The notes under the pieces: model-generated | What the model saw: only the letters and a program-made list of their open reading frames with translations | What the model was told of the DNA's origin: nothing | Databases searched by the model: none | Part shown: in pieces, positions 1 to 8,905 of the stretch | Numbering within the stretch: the stretch's first letter is position 1 | Layout: every line of letters starts with the position of its first letter | NCBI RefSeq assembly: GCF_007988825.1 | Contig: NZ_BJUW01000001.1 | Location: 310,001 to 374,000 of the forward strand | DNA length: 64,000 nt | Source: Microbacterium aerolatum | GTDB taxonomy: Bacteria > Actinomycetota > Actinomycetes > Actinomycetales > Microbacteriaceae | Direction of reading: 5' to 3' | Made by a program: the position numbers and the translations under genes

Positions 1-1
1 C

Positions 2-871
2 CGCCACGAGGTGAAGGGCCTGTCGAAGGTCGGCGGCACCATCCTCGGCACGAGCCGCACCAACCCCTACGAGGGGGAGCGCGGCGGAGCCGAGAACATC
101 GCCAAGACGCTGTACGGCCACAAGATCGACGGCATCATCGCCATCGGCGGCGAGGGCACGCTCGCCGCGGCCGACCGTCTCGCGAAGGACGGCATCAAGG
201 TGCTCGGCGTGCCGAAGACGATCGACAACGATCTGCGCGCGACCGACTACTCCTTCGGTTTCGACACCGCGGTCAACATCGCCACCGACGCGATGGACCG
301 CCTCCGCACCACCGGCGACTCGCATCAGCGCTGCATGGTCGCCGAGGTGATGGGCCGGCACGTCGGCTGGATCGCTCTGCACGCCGGGATGGCCGCGGGC
401 GCGCACGTCATCTGCATCCCCGAGGTGCCGATGTCGATCGACGAGATCGCCGCTCAGGTCGCCAGCGCGCACGACCGCGGCCGTGCACCGCTCGTGGTCG
501 TGTCGGAGGGCTTCACGCTCAAGGGCATGGACGAGGCGTACAGCGACAAGGGGCTGGATGCTTTCAACCGTCCGCGACTGGGCGGCATCGGCGATCAGCT
601 CGCCCCTGAGATCGAGCGGATCACCGGCGTGGAGACCCGCGCGACGATCCTCGGCCACATTCAGCGCGGCGGTTCGCCGTCGGGCTTCGACCGGGTGCTC
701 GCCACCCGCCTCGGACTGCACGCGGCGGATGCGATCGTCGACGGCGCCTGGGGACAGATGGTGGCCATGAAGGGCACCGACATCGTGCGCGTGCCGTTCG
801 AGGAGGCCCTCGGCGAGCTCAACACCGTGCCGCGCTACCGCTACGACGAGGCCGCAGCGCTCTTCGGCTGA
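2..871 (+). CDS. pfkA: 6-phosphofructokinase, 5'-truncated by window edge
   Basis: Phosphorylates fructose 6-phosphate to fructose 1,6-bisphosphate in glycolysis (cytosol). The reading frame is open to the window edge, so about 50 N-terminal residues are missing compared with the usual ~340. Visible family motifs are GGEGTL, PKTIDND, the GFDTA stretch, EVMGRHVGW and HIQRGGSPSGFDR, the last forming the sugar-phosphate site. The Gly in GGEGT, where PPi-dependent enzymes carry Asp, argues for ATP as donor. The Lys in PKTIDND is typical of the actinobacterial subgroup. Stop TGA at 869-871. The family call is firm; donor preference is inferred from those two positions. Confidence 0.95.
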   Translation, partial: RHEVKGLSKVGGTILGTSRTNPYEGERGGAENIAKTLYGHKIDGIIAIGGEGTLAAADRLAKDGIKVLGVPKTIDNDLRATDYSFGFDTAVNIATDAMDRLRTTGDSHQRCMVAEVMGRHVGWIALHAGMAAGAHVICIPEVPMSIDEIAAQVASAHDRGRAPLVVVSEGFTLKGMDEAYSDKGLDAFNRPRLGGIGDQLAPEIERITGVETRATILGHIQRGGSPSGFDRVLATRLGLHAADAIVDGAWGQMVAMKGTDIVRVPFEEALGELNTVPRYRYDEAAALFG

Positions 872-927
872 GCCGGCCGCACCGCAGGCGCGCGGCCCGC
901 GCTCGGCCCGCGCCCGGCCGGTTCCGC

Positions 928-1044
928 GTGTCCGGGTTGTTGTGGGTGCTGGCCGACCAGAGCCGCATGTTCTCGGACATGCTCACTCGGCGCGTCCAGG
1001 TTGTTGTGGGTGCCACGGCCCTCGACCCACAACAACCCGGACAC
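928..1044. repeat. Three-copy 20-bp repeat, outer pair inverted
   Basis: GTGTCCGGGTTGTTGTGGGT at 928-947 has a perfect reverse complement at 1025-1044. A third copy in the first orientation, differing by one base (CCAGG for CCGGG), lies at 994-1013. The outer pair could form a long stem. The right copy ends three bases before the stop codon of the DUF559 gene, so it may serve as its transcription end, but there is no T-run. Function unknown. Confidence 0.85.
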
Positions 1045-1046
1045 GA

Positions 1047-2018
1047 TCAACGCCGACCGGGACGCCAGCCGGCGGCGATGAGCGCGGATGCCACCTTGTC
1101 GACGGCGATCTGCGGATCAGGCCGCAGATGATGGCTCAGAATGCGCACGAGCTGCCAGTCCAGCACTCGGATGGACTCCCAGCGGTCAGCGTCGCGCGCG
1201 AACTGCTCGGCTTCGGCATGCTGCCGCCCGTCGTACTCCGACGCGACGCGGTACTCGGGGTACGCGAGATCGAGCCGAGCCACGAATCGACCGGAGTGGT
1301 CGTAAAGACACCAGTTGAGCTCGGGCTCCGGTAGACCGGCACGGGTGATCGCCAGACGGAGGGCGGTCTCCTGCGCGCTCTCCGCGCCCTCGCGGATCTC
1401 CGGGAGCGCACGTTTCAGCCGCCCACGCACATCACCTGCCTCGTCGACCTCGTTCCACAGATCCTCGATCGTCGCGAACGCGTTGCGCGGGTGGATGAGG
1501 AAGTCACCAGCCGCGATGAGATCGTCGACGTTCCAGGTGGATGCGGCCTGCCGCCACATGCGTGCCGGAAGCTCGATCGGCAGATCGTGCACGCGAAGCC
1601 GATCAGGCGGTCGCACCTGCAGCCGGTGACCGATCACTCCACGGCGTGCCGGCTGAGGTTTCGGCCGGCGTGCAGAAACGTGCAAGTCGAGCCGATTCGC
1701 GCTCGTGTAGGGGATCGGCGCGCCGATGATCGCGAGCCCGCTGCCGTGACTGACGAATTGGTCTTCGGTCAGTGCAGGCGCGAACCGCCGTGCACGCTCG
1801 AGCAGCTCTGCACGCAGCCGTTGCATGCGCGCCGTGGGCGTCTCGTCGACGGGGAGCGGCACGCCAGCGGCGGGTGCGCGCAGAAGGCGCACGCCTCGGG
1901 TCGGCATCTCGAGGTCATCAGCGCGAAGCCGCGATGGGGAGACGCCGAGCTCGCGTGCATCGGCCACGGCGAACGGCGTCTGGAGCAGCGATGCGGGCAA
2001 GGGCGCGGGACGAGTCAT
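1047..2018 (-). CDS. AbiEi-like N-terminal domain with C-terminal DUF559 (Vsr-like nuclease fold)
   Basis: A 323-residue protein. Residues ~1-60 resemble the winged-helix N-terminal domain of AbiEi-type antitoxins (the ADARELGVSPSRLRADD region and the G-VRLLR turn). The C-terminal ~110 residues match DUF559, a PD-(D/E)XK relative of very-short-patch-repair endonucleases: ARLDLAYPEY, then ASEYDGRQH, then a Trp/Arg-rich helix ending DWQLVRIL. DUF559 proteins are common in Microbacteriaceae, often in many copies; substrate and role are unproven. The gene stands alone, convergent with pfkA, and has related short repeats on both sides. ATG start at 2016-2018. No cognate toxin gene is adjacent. Confidence 0.8.
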   Translation of the reverse strand: MTRPAPLPASLLQTPFAVADARELGVSPSRLRADDLEMPTRGVRLLRAPAAGVPLPVDETPTARMQRLRAELLERARRFAPALTEDQFVSHGSGLAIIGAPIPYTSANRLDLHVSARRPKPQPARRGVIGHRLQVRPPDRLRVHDLPIELPARMWRQAASTWNVDDLIAAGDFLIHPRNAFATIEDLWNEVDEAGDVRGRLKRALPEIREGAESAQETALRLAITRAGLPEPELNWCLYDHSGRFVARLDLAYPEYRVASEYDGRQHAEAEQFARDADRWESIRVLDWQLVRILSHHLRPDPQIAVDKVASALIAAGWRPGRR

Positions 2019-2138
2019 CCGGCCATCACAGCGCAGGCACCAGAGGGATCGACCCCTGTATCACGCGTTCGGTGGACAACTGTCTGCTTGTGTCTGTTGT
2101 GGAGAAAGAGTCATGTCCGAGGAGTCTGCCGGCATCCC

Positions 2139-2222
2139 ACCCGCAGGTTGTCGGACACGATTCTGACCCTGTCTGACAACCTGCGGGTGTGGGGCTTCCG
2201 CACCCGCAATTAGCTGGACACG
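2139..2222. repeat. Imperfect inverted repeat plus degenerate third copy beside the DUF559 gene
   Basis: ACCCGCAGGTTGTCGGAC at 2139-2156 is answered by its reverse complement with one mismatch at 2171-2188. A weaker copy in the first orientation occurs at 2202-2222. All copies, and those at 928-1044, fit ACCC(A/G)CA, a variable 6-base middle, then CGGACAC or close to it. The repeat lies between the DUF559 gene start and the end of the oligopeptidase gene. Confidence 0.7.
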
Positions 2223-2301
2223 GCGGCGCGGCCGTCGCGGCGGGGCGGGATCCACACCCGGGCGGGACGCTATCCCCGGCGCCCGGCGCCCGGCGGCCGG
2301 C

Positions 2302-4398
2302 TCAGGCGAGGCCGAGCGTGTCCAGCATCCAGGCCAGTTCGAAGGAGCGCTCGCGCCAGGCGTTGTACCGGCCACTGACGCCGCCGTGACCCGCGGCCAT
2401 CTCGCACTTGAGCAGCACGTCCTGTGCGCCGGCGTGCCGCAGCGCCTGCACCCACTTGGCCGGCTCGACGTAGAGCACGCGCGTGTCGTTGATCGAGGTC
2501 ATCGCGAGGATCCGCGGGTAGGCGACGCCGTCCTGCACGTTCTCGTACGGCGTATACGACTTCATGTACGCGTACACATCGGCGTCGTGCAGCGGGTCGC
2601 CCCACTCATCCCATTCGATGACCGTGAGCGGCAGCGAGGGATCGAGGATCGACGTGAGCGCGTCGACGAAGGGGACGGATGCCAGGATGCCGGCGAACTT
2701 CGACGGGGCGAGGTTCGCGACTGCCCCCATCAGCAGTCCGCCCGCGCTGCCGCCCTCGGCGACCATCCGCTCCGGGGCGGTGACTCCGGTGTCGATCAGG
2801 TGCTCGGCGCAGGCGACGAAGTCGGTGAAGCTGTTGCGCTTGTTGCGCAGCTTGCCGTCCTCGTACCAGTTGCGCCCCATCTCTCCGCCGCCGCGGACGT
2901 GCGCGACCGCGAAGATCACGCCGCGGTCGAGCTCCGACAGCCGGGCGACGGAGAAGCCGGGGTCGATCGAGTGCTCATACGAGCCGTAGCCGTAAAGGTG
3001 CAGCGGGCGCACCTCCGCGCCCGGATCGCCGAAGGACTTCTTCCACACCAGCGAGAGCGGCACCTTGGTGCCGTCAGGCGCAGTCGCCCAACGGCGCTCC
3101 TGCCCGTACTCGGACGGCTCGTACCCGCCCAGCACCGCCTGCTGTTTGCGCAGTACGAGCTCGCGCGTCGCGAGGTCCAGATCGAAGACGGTGGCGGGCG
3201 TCACGAACGAGGTGTACGACAGGCGGAGGAACGGCGAGTGCCACTCGGGGTTCCCGGCAGGGCCCGCCGAGAACAGCGGTTCATCGAAGCGCAGCTCGTC
3301 GACGGCATCCGTCCGGTAGTCGAGCAGCCCGACCCGCTCCAATCCCTCGCTGCGATATCCGACAACACCGAAATCGCGGAAGCAGTCCACGCCGAGAAGC
3401 CGCCGACCGGGTTCGTGCGCGATGACCACGTGGCGTTCACCCTGCGGGTCGGATGCCGCGACGGAGACCAGCTCGAAGTCCAGAGCCTTGTCGTTGTGGA
3501 GGATCAGCAACCGATCCTCGCCGTCGACCACGGCGTGGTCGATCTCGTACTCCACGCCCTCGTTGCGCGGCCACACCAGCTGCGGCTCGGCCGTGACGTC
3601 GCCCTGCAGATCGACCAGGTACTCCTCGCTCGTGATGCTGGATCCCACGGCGATGACGAGGTACCGGCGGCTGCGCGTGATGCCCGCGCCGAGCCAGAAC
3701 CGCTCGTCCGGCTCATGGAACAGCTTCACGTCGTCGGACACGGCAGTGCCGAGGCGGTGCAGCCACAGGGTGTCGGGGCGCCATGCCTCATCACGGGTCG
3801 TGTAGACGATCGCGGCGCCGTCGGGCGTGAAGAAGCCTCCGCCGGTCCGCGGGATCTCATCGGCGAGAGTCTCACCCGTGATGAGGTCGCGCACCCGGAT
3901 CGTGTACAGCTCATCGCCCTCGTAGTCCGGCGCCCAGAGCAGCTTCGTCGCGTCATCCGAGACATCGAATGAACCGAGCGAGAAGAATTCGTGCCCCTCG
4001 GCCTCGACGTTGCCGTCCAGCAGGATCTCCTCGCCGGGCACGGGGACGCCCGGTTCGAGGACCGGGGGAGTCCAGTCGCCCGGTTCCGCGGCCGCGCGGC
4101 AGTGGATGCCGTACTGCGAACCCTCCTCGCTGCGGCTGTAGTACCACCAGTCGCCTCGCCGCGACGGCACTGACAGGTCGGTCTCCTGCACGCGCCCCTT
4201 GATCTCCTGGAAGAGCTGCTCGCGCAGGCCCTCCAGGTGCGCAGTCGCCTCGTCGGTGTGGGCGTTCTCCGCCTCGAGGTGTGCGATCACCTCGGGGGAG
4301 TCCTTGGAGCGCAGCCACTCGTACGGGTCGTCGAAACTGTCGCCGTGGTGGCTGCGAACGTGTGAACGGCGGGCGGCGATGGGAGCGTTGGTCACCAT
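2302..4398 (-). CDS. ptrB: Oligopeptidase B (S9A serine peptidase)
   Basis: A 698-residue cytosolic peptidase of the prolyl oligopeptidase family that cuts short peptides after basic residues. An N-terminal beta-propeller region spans ~1-420 and the alpha/beta-hydrolase domain follows. The catalytic triad is visible: Ser551 in GGSAGG, Asp638 in NDTRV and His671 in GHGG; the spacing agrees with characterised oligopeptidase B. The HVRGGGEMGR-WYEDGK segment is family-typical. ATG start at 4396-4398. It is transcribed away from the phosphate transporter gene. The call is secure; basic-residue specificity follows from family membership. Confidence 0.93.
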   Translation of the reverse strand: MVTNAPIAARRSHVRSHHGDSFDDPYEWLRSKDSPEVIAHLEAENAHTDEATAHLEGLREQLFQEIKGRVQETDLSVPSRRGDWWYYSRSEEGSQYGIHCRAAAEPGDWTPPVLEPGVPVPGEEILLDGNVEAEGHEFFSLGSFDVSDDATKLLWAPDYEGDELYTIRVRDLITGETLADEIPRTGGGFFTPDGAAIVYTTRDEAWRPDTLWLHRLGTAVSDDVKLFHEPDERFWLGAGITRSRRYLVIAVGSSITSEEYLVDLQGDVTAEPQLVWPRNEGVEYEIDHAVVDGEDRLLILHNDKALDFELVSVAASDPQGERHVVIAHEPGRRLLGVDCFRDFGVVGYRSEGLERVGLLDYRTDAVDELRFDEPLFSAGPAGNPEWHSPFLRLSYTSFVTPATVFDLDLATRELVLRKQQAVLGGYEPSEYGQERRWATAPDGTKVPLSLVWKKSFGDPGAEVRPLHLYGYGSYEHSIDPGFSVARLSELDRGVIFAVAHVRGGGEMGRNWYEDGKLRNKRNSFTDFVACAEHLIDTGVTAPERMVAEGGSAGGLLMGAVANLAPSKFAGILASVPFVDALTSILDPSLPLTVIEWDEWGDPLHDADVYAYMKSYTPYENVQDGVAYPRILAMTSINDTRVLYVEPAKWVQALRHAGAQDVLLKCEMAAGHGGVSGRYNAWRERSFELAWMLDTLGLA

Positions 4399-4550
4399 CC
4401 CACGCTATCCCGTGTCGAGTTGACCGACGCCGAGGACGATGCGAGGATTTGTCGGGGCCGGTTAACGGAAGTCAAACCCACGGTGAACTCTTCGTTCACC
4501 ACGCCGATCACGTCGGCACATCCCCTTCTTCAGACAACCGAAAGCTAACG

Positions 4551-6020
4551 GTGGAAACCGCAGTCCTCATTGTCGTGCTGGTGATTCTGCTGGCGCTCTT
4601 CTTCGATTTCACCAACGGGTTCCACGACACCGCAAACGCGATGGCGACTCCGATCGCCACGGGTGCGCTCAAGCCCAAGACCGCGGTTCTGCTCGCGGCG
4701 GCGCTGAACCTGATCGGTGCGTTCCTCTCCACAGAGGTCTCCAAGACCGTCTCCCACGGCATCATCAACGAGAGCGCGATCCTCGAATCCGGCGCCGAAT
4801 TGTTCCTGTCCGTGATCTTCGCCGGACTCATCGGCGCGATCACCTGGAACATGCTCACCTGGCTGCTCGGCCTGCCCTCCAGCTCCTCGCATGCGCTGTT
4901 CGGCGGCCTGATCGGCGCGACGCTCGTCGGCGTGGGGCTCGGCGGCATCGACTTCGGCATGGTCCTGTCCAAGATCGTGCTGCCGGCGCTGATCGCTCCG
5001 CTCACGGCGGGCATCATCGCGTTCGTCGCGACCAAGCTCGCGTATTCGATCACCAGGCGATACGACAACAAGCCCGACGGACGAGACGGCTTCCGCTGGG
5101 GACAGATCTTCACGTCTTCCCTCGTCGCCCTCGCTCACGGCACCAACGACGCTCAGAAGACCATGGGCGTCATCACCCTCGCCCTGATCACCATCGGGTG
5201 GCAGAGTTCCGATCACGCCGACCCCTACCTCTGGGTGATCATCGCCTGTGCTGTCACGATCGCGCTGGGCACCTATCTCGGCGGCTGGCGGATCATCCGC
5301 ACGCTCGGCAAGGGGCTCACGGATGTGAAGCCCGCCCAGGGATTCTCCGCGGAGAGCTCGACCGCGGCCACGATCCTCGCCTCGAGCGCGCTCGGCTTCG
5401 CGCTGTCCACCACCCAGGTGGCCTCCGGATCGGTGATCGGCTCCGGTCTCGGCCGCCGCGGATCCACGGTGCGGTGGCGCACAGCAGGACGGATCGCGAT
5501 CGGCTGGCTGCTGACACTTCCGGCCGCGGGTGGCGTCGGCGCGCTGGCCGCACTCCTGGTCGTGTGGCTCGGCGGCTGGGGCGTGGCGATCGACGCAGCC
5601 CTCGCCCTGGCCATCATCGTCGGGCTCTATCTCCGCTCGCGCAAGAACGCCGTCACCTCCGAGAACGCGATGAGCGACGTCGCCGAGTCCGGCCACGCGG
5701 TCGAGCTTCCCGAGACGCCCCCGCCGACGCGCCGTCAGACGCGCATCGAACTCCTCCGTGCTCTCGATCGTGCTGAGCGCAAGGCCGAGGAGGCCGAGAA
5801 AGCGGGCCGCAGGGCGCGCAAGCTCAAGAAGAACGGTGGATCCGAGGCCGAGGTCAAGGCGGCACGCAAGGCCGCAGAGCGCGCCAACCAGAAGCTTGCC
5901 GAGGCGCAGAAGGCCGCGCGAGAGTGGGAGACGCTGAGCGCCGGCCGTCGCGGGCGCGCGGAACTCGCCGAATGGGATGTGTCCGACGAAGAGGCCGCGC
6001 AGCGGGAGGCGAAGCGATGA
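4551..6020 (+). CDS. pit: PiT-family inorganic phosphate permease with coiled-coil C-terminal tail
   Basis: A 489-residue integral membrane protein importing phosphate with a cation. Signature half-repeats are FFDFTNGFHDTANAMAT near the N-terminus and AHGTNDAQKTMG in the middle, each with flanking hydrophobic helices. The start chosen is GTG 4551, which places the first helix (ETAVLIVVLVILLALFF) at the N-terminus as in homologues; the frame is open further upstream but that part looks non-coding. The last ~85 residues form an Ala/Lys/Glu-rich helical tail with coiled-coil character, longer than in many PiT proteins. The stop overlaps the start of the next gene (ATGA), implying coupled translation. 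Confidence 0.9.
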   Translation: METAVLIVVLVILLALFFDFTNGFHDTANAMATPIATGALKPKTAVLLAAALNLIGAFLSTEVSKTVSHGIINESAILESGAELFLSVIFAGLIGAITWNMLTWLLGLPSSSSHALFGGLIGATLVGVGLGGIDFGMVLSKIVLPALIAPLTAGIIAFVATKLAYSITRRYDNKPDGRDGFRWGQIFTSSLVALAHGTNDAQKTMGVITLALITIGWQSSDHADPYLWVIIACAVTIALGTYLGGWRIIRTLGKGLTDVKPAQGFSAESSTAATILASSALGFALSTTQVASGSVIGSGLGRRGSTVRWRTAGRIAIGWLLTLPAAGGVGALAALLVVWLGGWGVAIDAALALAIIVGLYLRSRKNAVTSENAMSDVAESGHAVELPETPPPTRRQTRIELLRALDRAERKAEEAEKAGRRARKLKKNGGSEAEVKAARKAAERANQKLAEAQKAAREWETLSAGRRGRAELAEWDVSDEEAAQREAKR

Positions 6021-6352
6021 GTGTCACGATCGATTGGCTGGCCTTTCTGCAGGTGTTCGCTGCCGCGTTGATCGGTGCGGCCGCCGTTGTCACGTTCTAC
6101 GCCGTCGGACTCCGCCTGCTGGTGCGCTCCGGCAGGTCGCCTGTGGTGTCGCCGGCGGCGTTCACGGACGCCATCACCGTGATCACCGAGAAGCAGGCCA
6201 GACGCGCCGCGAAGCAGGCTGCGAAGGCTGCGAGGAAGAGCCCGCTCAGCGAGGCGCAGAAGCGTGTCGCACTCGTGGGCGCCTACGCCTGCTTCGTGCT
6301 CTGCGCGATGGCCGTGATCGCCGGCATCCTGATCATCGTCGTCGGGCACTGA
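6017..6352 (+). CDS. Small two-helix membrane protein coupled to the phosphate permease
   Basis: A 111-residue protein starting at the ATG that overlaps the pit stop codon. There is one hydrophobic helix at ~8-35, a basic Ala/Lys-rich middle (~58-85) and a second helix at ~88-109. The arrangement (TM, positive loop, TM) and the ATGA overlap suggest a small partner or stabiliser of the transporter. The basic middle could contact the charged coiled-coil tail of Pit; that is inference. I do not recognise a named family with certainty. Confidence 0.75.
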   Translation: MSVTIDWLAFLQVFAAALIGAAAVVTFYAVGLRLLVRSGRSPVVSPAAFTDAITVITEKQARRAAKQAAKAARKSPLSEAQKRVALVGAYACFVLCAMAVIAGILIIVVGH

Positions 6353-6444
6353 CATCGCCACATCCTGGGAGGCGCGTCACGAAGGCGGCATAGGATGGAG
6401 ACATCCCCCGTTCATCGATCCGCCACCACCCACAAGGAAGTGAC

Positions 6445-7905
6445 ATGGCTTCTGCCGCGCCCGCATCGACCCGCACCGAGACCGACTCGCTCGGGAGCAT
6501 GGAGATTCCCGCCGACGCATATTGGGGCATCCACACCGCCCGCGCCGACGCGAACTTCCCGATCTCGAAGCGTCCGATCTCGGTCTATCCGGATCTGATC
6601 CGAGGGCTCGCGATGGTCAAGCAGGCCAGCGCACGCGCGAACAAGCAGATCGGCGTCCTCGACGCGATGCGCGCCGACCTGATCGACGCCGCAGCGCAGC
6701 GCGTCATCGACGGCGAGTTCCACGACCAGTTCACCGTCGGCGTCATCCAGGGCGGCGCAGGCACCTCGACGAACATGAACGCGAACGAGGTCATCACCAA
6801 CGTCGCGCTCGAGATGGCCGGCCGGGAGAAGGGCGACTACGCGTTTCTGTCGCCGATCGACCACACGAACCGCAGCCAGTCCACGAACGACGTCTACCCG
6901 ACGGCGATCAAGATCGGCCTCTCGCTGAATCTCCGCTCGCTGCTCGACGAGCTGGACCTGCTGCGCCGCTCGTTCCTCGGCAAGGCGGTCGAATTCCACG
7001 ATGTGCTCAAGGTCGGCCGCACCCAGCTGCAGGATGCCGTGCCGATGACCCTCGGTCAGGAGTTCCACGGTTTCGCGACCACTCTCGGCGAGGATCACTC
7101 GCGTCTCACCGAGAACGCTTCGCTCATGTTCGAGATCAACATGGGTGCGACCGCGATCGGCACCGGCATCACCACGCACGTCGACTACTCCCGCGCCGTC
7201 CTCAAGCACTTGCGCGAGATCTCCGGACTCGACCTCGAGACCGCGACCGACCTGGTCGAATCGACCAGCGACACCGGTGCGTTCATGTCGTTCTCGTCGT
7301 CGCTCAAGCGCAACGCCATCAAGCTGTCGAAGATCTGCAACGATCTGCGTCTGCTCTCCTCAGGACCGCAGGCGGGGCTCGGCGAGATCAACCTGCCCGC
7401 GAAGCAGGCGGGGTCGAGCATCATGCCCGGCAAGGTGAACCCGGTCATCCCAGAGGTCGTGAACCAGGTGGCGTTCTCGGTCGTCGGCGCCGACACGACG
7501 GTGACGATGGCCGTCGAGGCGGGGCAGTTGCAGCTGAACGCCTTCGAGCCGGTCATCGCGCACTCGATCTTCCAGTCGATCACCTGGATGCGGCAGGCGA
7601 TGTGGACCCTGCGCGTCAACTGCGTCGACGGCATCACCGCGAACGAGGATCGCCTCGGCGCCATGGTCGGTGCATCCGTCGGCGTCATCACGGCGCTGAC
7701 CCCGTTCATCGGCTACGCGGCTGCCGCGGCGCTCGCGAAGACCGCGCTGCTGACCAACCGCAACGTCGCCGACCTCGTGGTGGAGGCCGAGCTGATGTCG
7801 CGTGAAGAGGTCACCAAGCAGCTCTCGCCGGCGCGTCTTTCCGGCCTCGAGGCCGTGACCTCCGCGATCAACGTGATCCCGCCGGAGGACATGATCCAGA
7901 TCTGA
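6445..7905 (+). CDS. aspA: Aspartate ammonia-lyase
   Basis: Reversibly deaminates L-aspartate to fumarate and ammonia, linking amino-acid nitrogen to the TCA cycle. It has 486 residues, typical of AspA. Motifs agree with AspA rather than fumarase: PADAYWGIHT-RA-NF-IS near the start, GGAGTSTNMNANEV, QSTNDVYPT, VGRTQLQDAVPMTLGQEF, LRLLSSGP-AGL-EINLP, and the superfamily signature GSSIMPGKVNP that carries the catalytic serine loop. The ribosome site AAGGAAG lies just before the ATG. It is a single gene closed by a strong hairpin at 7926-7960. Confidence 0.93.
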   Translation: MASAAPASTRTETDSLGSMEIPADAYWGIHTARADANFPISKRPISVYPDLIRGLAMVKQASARANKQIGVLDAMRADLIDAAAQRVIDGEFHDQFTVGVIQGGAGTSTNMNANEVITNVALEMAGREKGDYAFLSPIDHTNRSQSTNDVYPTAIKIGLSLNLRSLLDELDLLRRSFLGKAVEFHDVLKVGRTQLQDAVPMTLGQEFHGFATTLGEDHSRLTENASLMFEINMGATAIGTGITTHVDYSRAVLKHLREISGLDLETATDLVESTSDTGAFMSFSSSLKRNAIKLSKICNDLRLLSSGPQAGLGEINLPAKQAGSSIMPGKVNPVIPEVVNQVAFSVVGADTTVTMAVEAGQLQLNAFEPVIAHSIFQSITWMRQAMWTLRVNCVDGITANEDRLGAMVGASVGVITALTPFIGYAAAAALAKTALLTNRNVADLVVEAELMSREEVTKQLSPARLSGLEAVTSAINVIPPEDMIQI

Positions 7906-7925
7906 CGTCCCGTACGCGAGATGCC

Positions 7926-7960
7926 GAGTGGCCCAGGACCTCATCGGTCCTGGGCCACTC
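7926..7960. terminator. Bidirectional hairpin terminator between aspA and the FAH gene
   Basis: A perfect 15-bp stem: GAGTGGCCCAGGACC at 7926-7940 pairs with its complement at 7946-7960 around a 5-base loop. It lies between convergent genes, so it can serve both. There is no marked T-run. Confidence 0.8.
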
Positions 7961-7974
7961 AAGTTCCAGGGGTG

Positions 7975-8844
7975 TCAGCCGTGGATGCGGCAGTGCGTGG
8001 TGAGTTCACCGATGCCGTCGATGCCGACCGTCACGGTGGAGTGATCGCGCAGGAAGATCTGCGGGTCGCGCGAGTATCCGGCGCCGCCGGGGCTACCGGT
8101 CGAGATCAACGTGCCGGGCTGCAGCGTGATCGACTGCGAGAGGTGCGCGATGAGCGTGGCCACGGAGCGGACCATCTGCCCGGTGCTGGCATCCTGAACG
8201 GTGTGCCCGTCGATGACGGTCCAGATGTGCAGGTCCTGCGGATCGGCGACCTCGTCGGCCGTGACAGCGAACGGGCCGGTCGGGGTGAAGCCGTCGAAGG
8301 ACTTGCAGCGCGACCACTGCGCCTCGGCGAACTGGATGTCGCGTGCGGTGATGTCGTTGACGACGGTGTATCCCCACACGTGATCGAGCGCCTGCTCGGC
8401 AGGGACATCCTTCGCGGGCCGGCCGATGAGCACACCGAGTTCGGCCTCGTAGTCGACGGACTCGCTGAGGGTGCGCGGCCATTCGGTGGTCGTGTCGTGC
8501 CCGGTGAGCGAGTTCGGCCAGAGGGTGAACACGGTCGGCGCGGTGTCGGTCTTCAGGCCCAGCTCACTGGAATGGGCGGCGTAGTTCAGCCCGACGGCGA
8601 GGATGACGGGTGGGTCCAGCACCGCGGACGCGAACGCAAACCCGTCGATCGGATGCCGCGGGGACGTGCCCTCGGCGAGTGCCGCGCGCAGCGCCCGGAG
8701 AGTGTCATCCCCGCCCTCGATGACCTCCTGGAGAGTTGCCGGAGCGGGCGAGAGCAGGTCGGACACGAGGATCGCGGCGGAGCCTTCGACGACAGCGAGC
8801 TGGATGTCGGCGGAGTCGGAGCCGCGCAGATGGGCGAAACGCAT
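7975..8844 (-). CDS. Fumarylacetoacetate hydrolase (FAH) family protein
   Basis: A 289-residue protein of the FAH/2-hydroxyhepta-2,4-diene-1,7-dioate isomerase family, which cleaves or isomerises ring-fission products of aromatic catabolism using a divalent metal. Visible motifs are ILAVGLNYAAHSSE, the metal-binding E-x-E (DYEAELGVLIG), GYTVVNDITARD and LISTGSPGGAGYSRDP near the C-terminus. It stands alone and convergent with aspA, so no pathway can be assigned from context. ATG start at 8842-8844. Confidence 0.85.
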   Translation of the reverse strand: MRFAHLRGSDSADIQLAVVEGSAAILVSDLLSPAPATLQEVIEGGDDTLRALRAALAEGTSPRHPIDGFAFASAVLDPPVILAVGLNYAAHSSELGLKTDTAPTVFTLWPNSLTGHDTTTEWPRTLSESVDYEAELGVLIGRPAKDVPAEQALDHVWGYTVVNDITARDIQFAEAQWSRCKSFDGFTPTGPFAVTADEVADPQDLHIWTVIDGHTVQDASTGQMVRSVATLIAHLSQSITLQPGTLISTGSPGGAGYSRDPQIFLRDHSTVTVGIDGIGELTTHCRIHG

Positions 8845-8905
8845 GCTTCTACGCTACCGGTCGCGGATCCGCGTCGGCTTAGGTGGTGACCTCTAGGATT
8901 TGGCT

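Noticed and set aside
928..1044. CRISPR array
   Set aside because: Only three copies, unequal spacing, one inverted, and no cas genes anywhere in the window.
2386..3972. 528-codon forward frame opposite oligopeptidase B
   Set aside because: No motifs and biased composition; the reverse gene has a full catalytic triad.
6445..7905. Class II fumarase as alternative identity
   Set aside because: Shares the GSSIMPGKVNP signature, but N-terminal and central motifs match aspartate ammonia-lyase.
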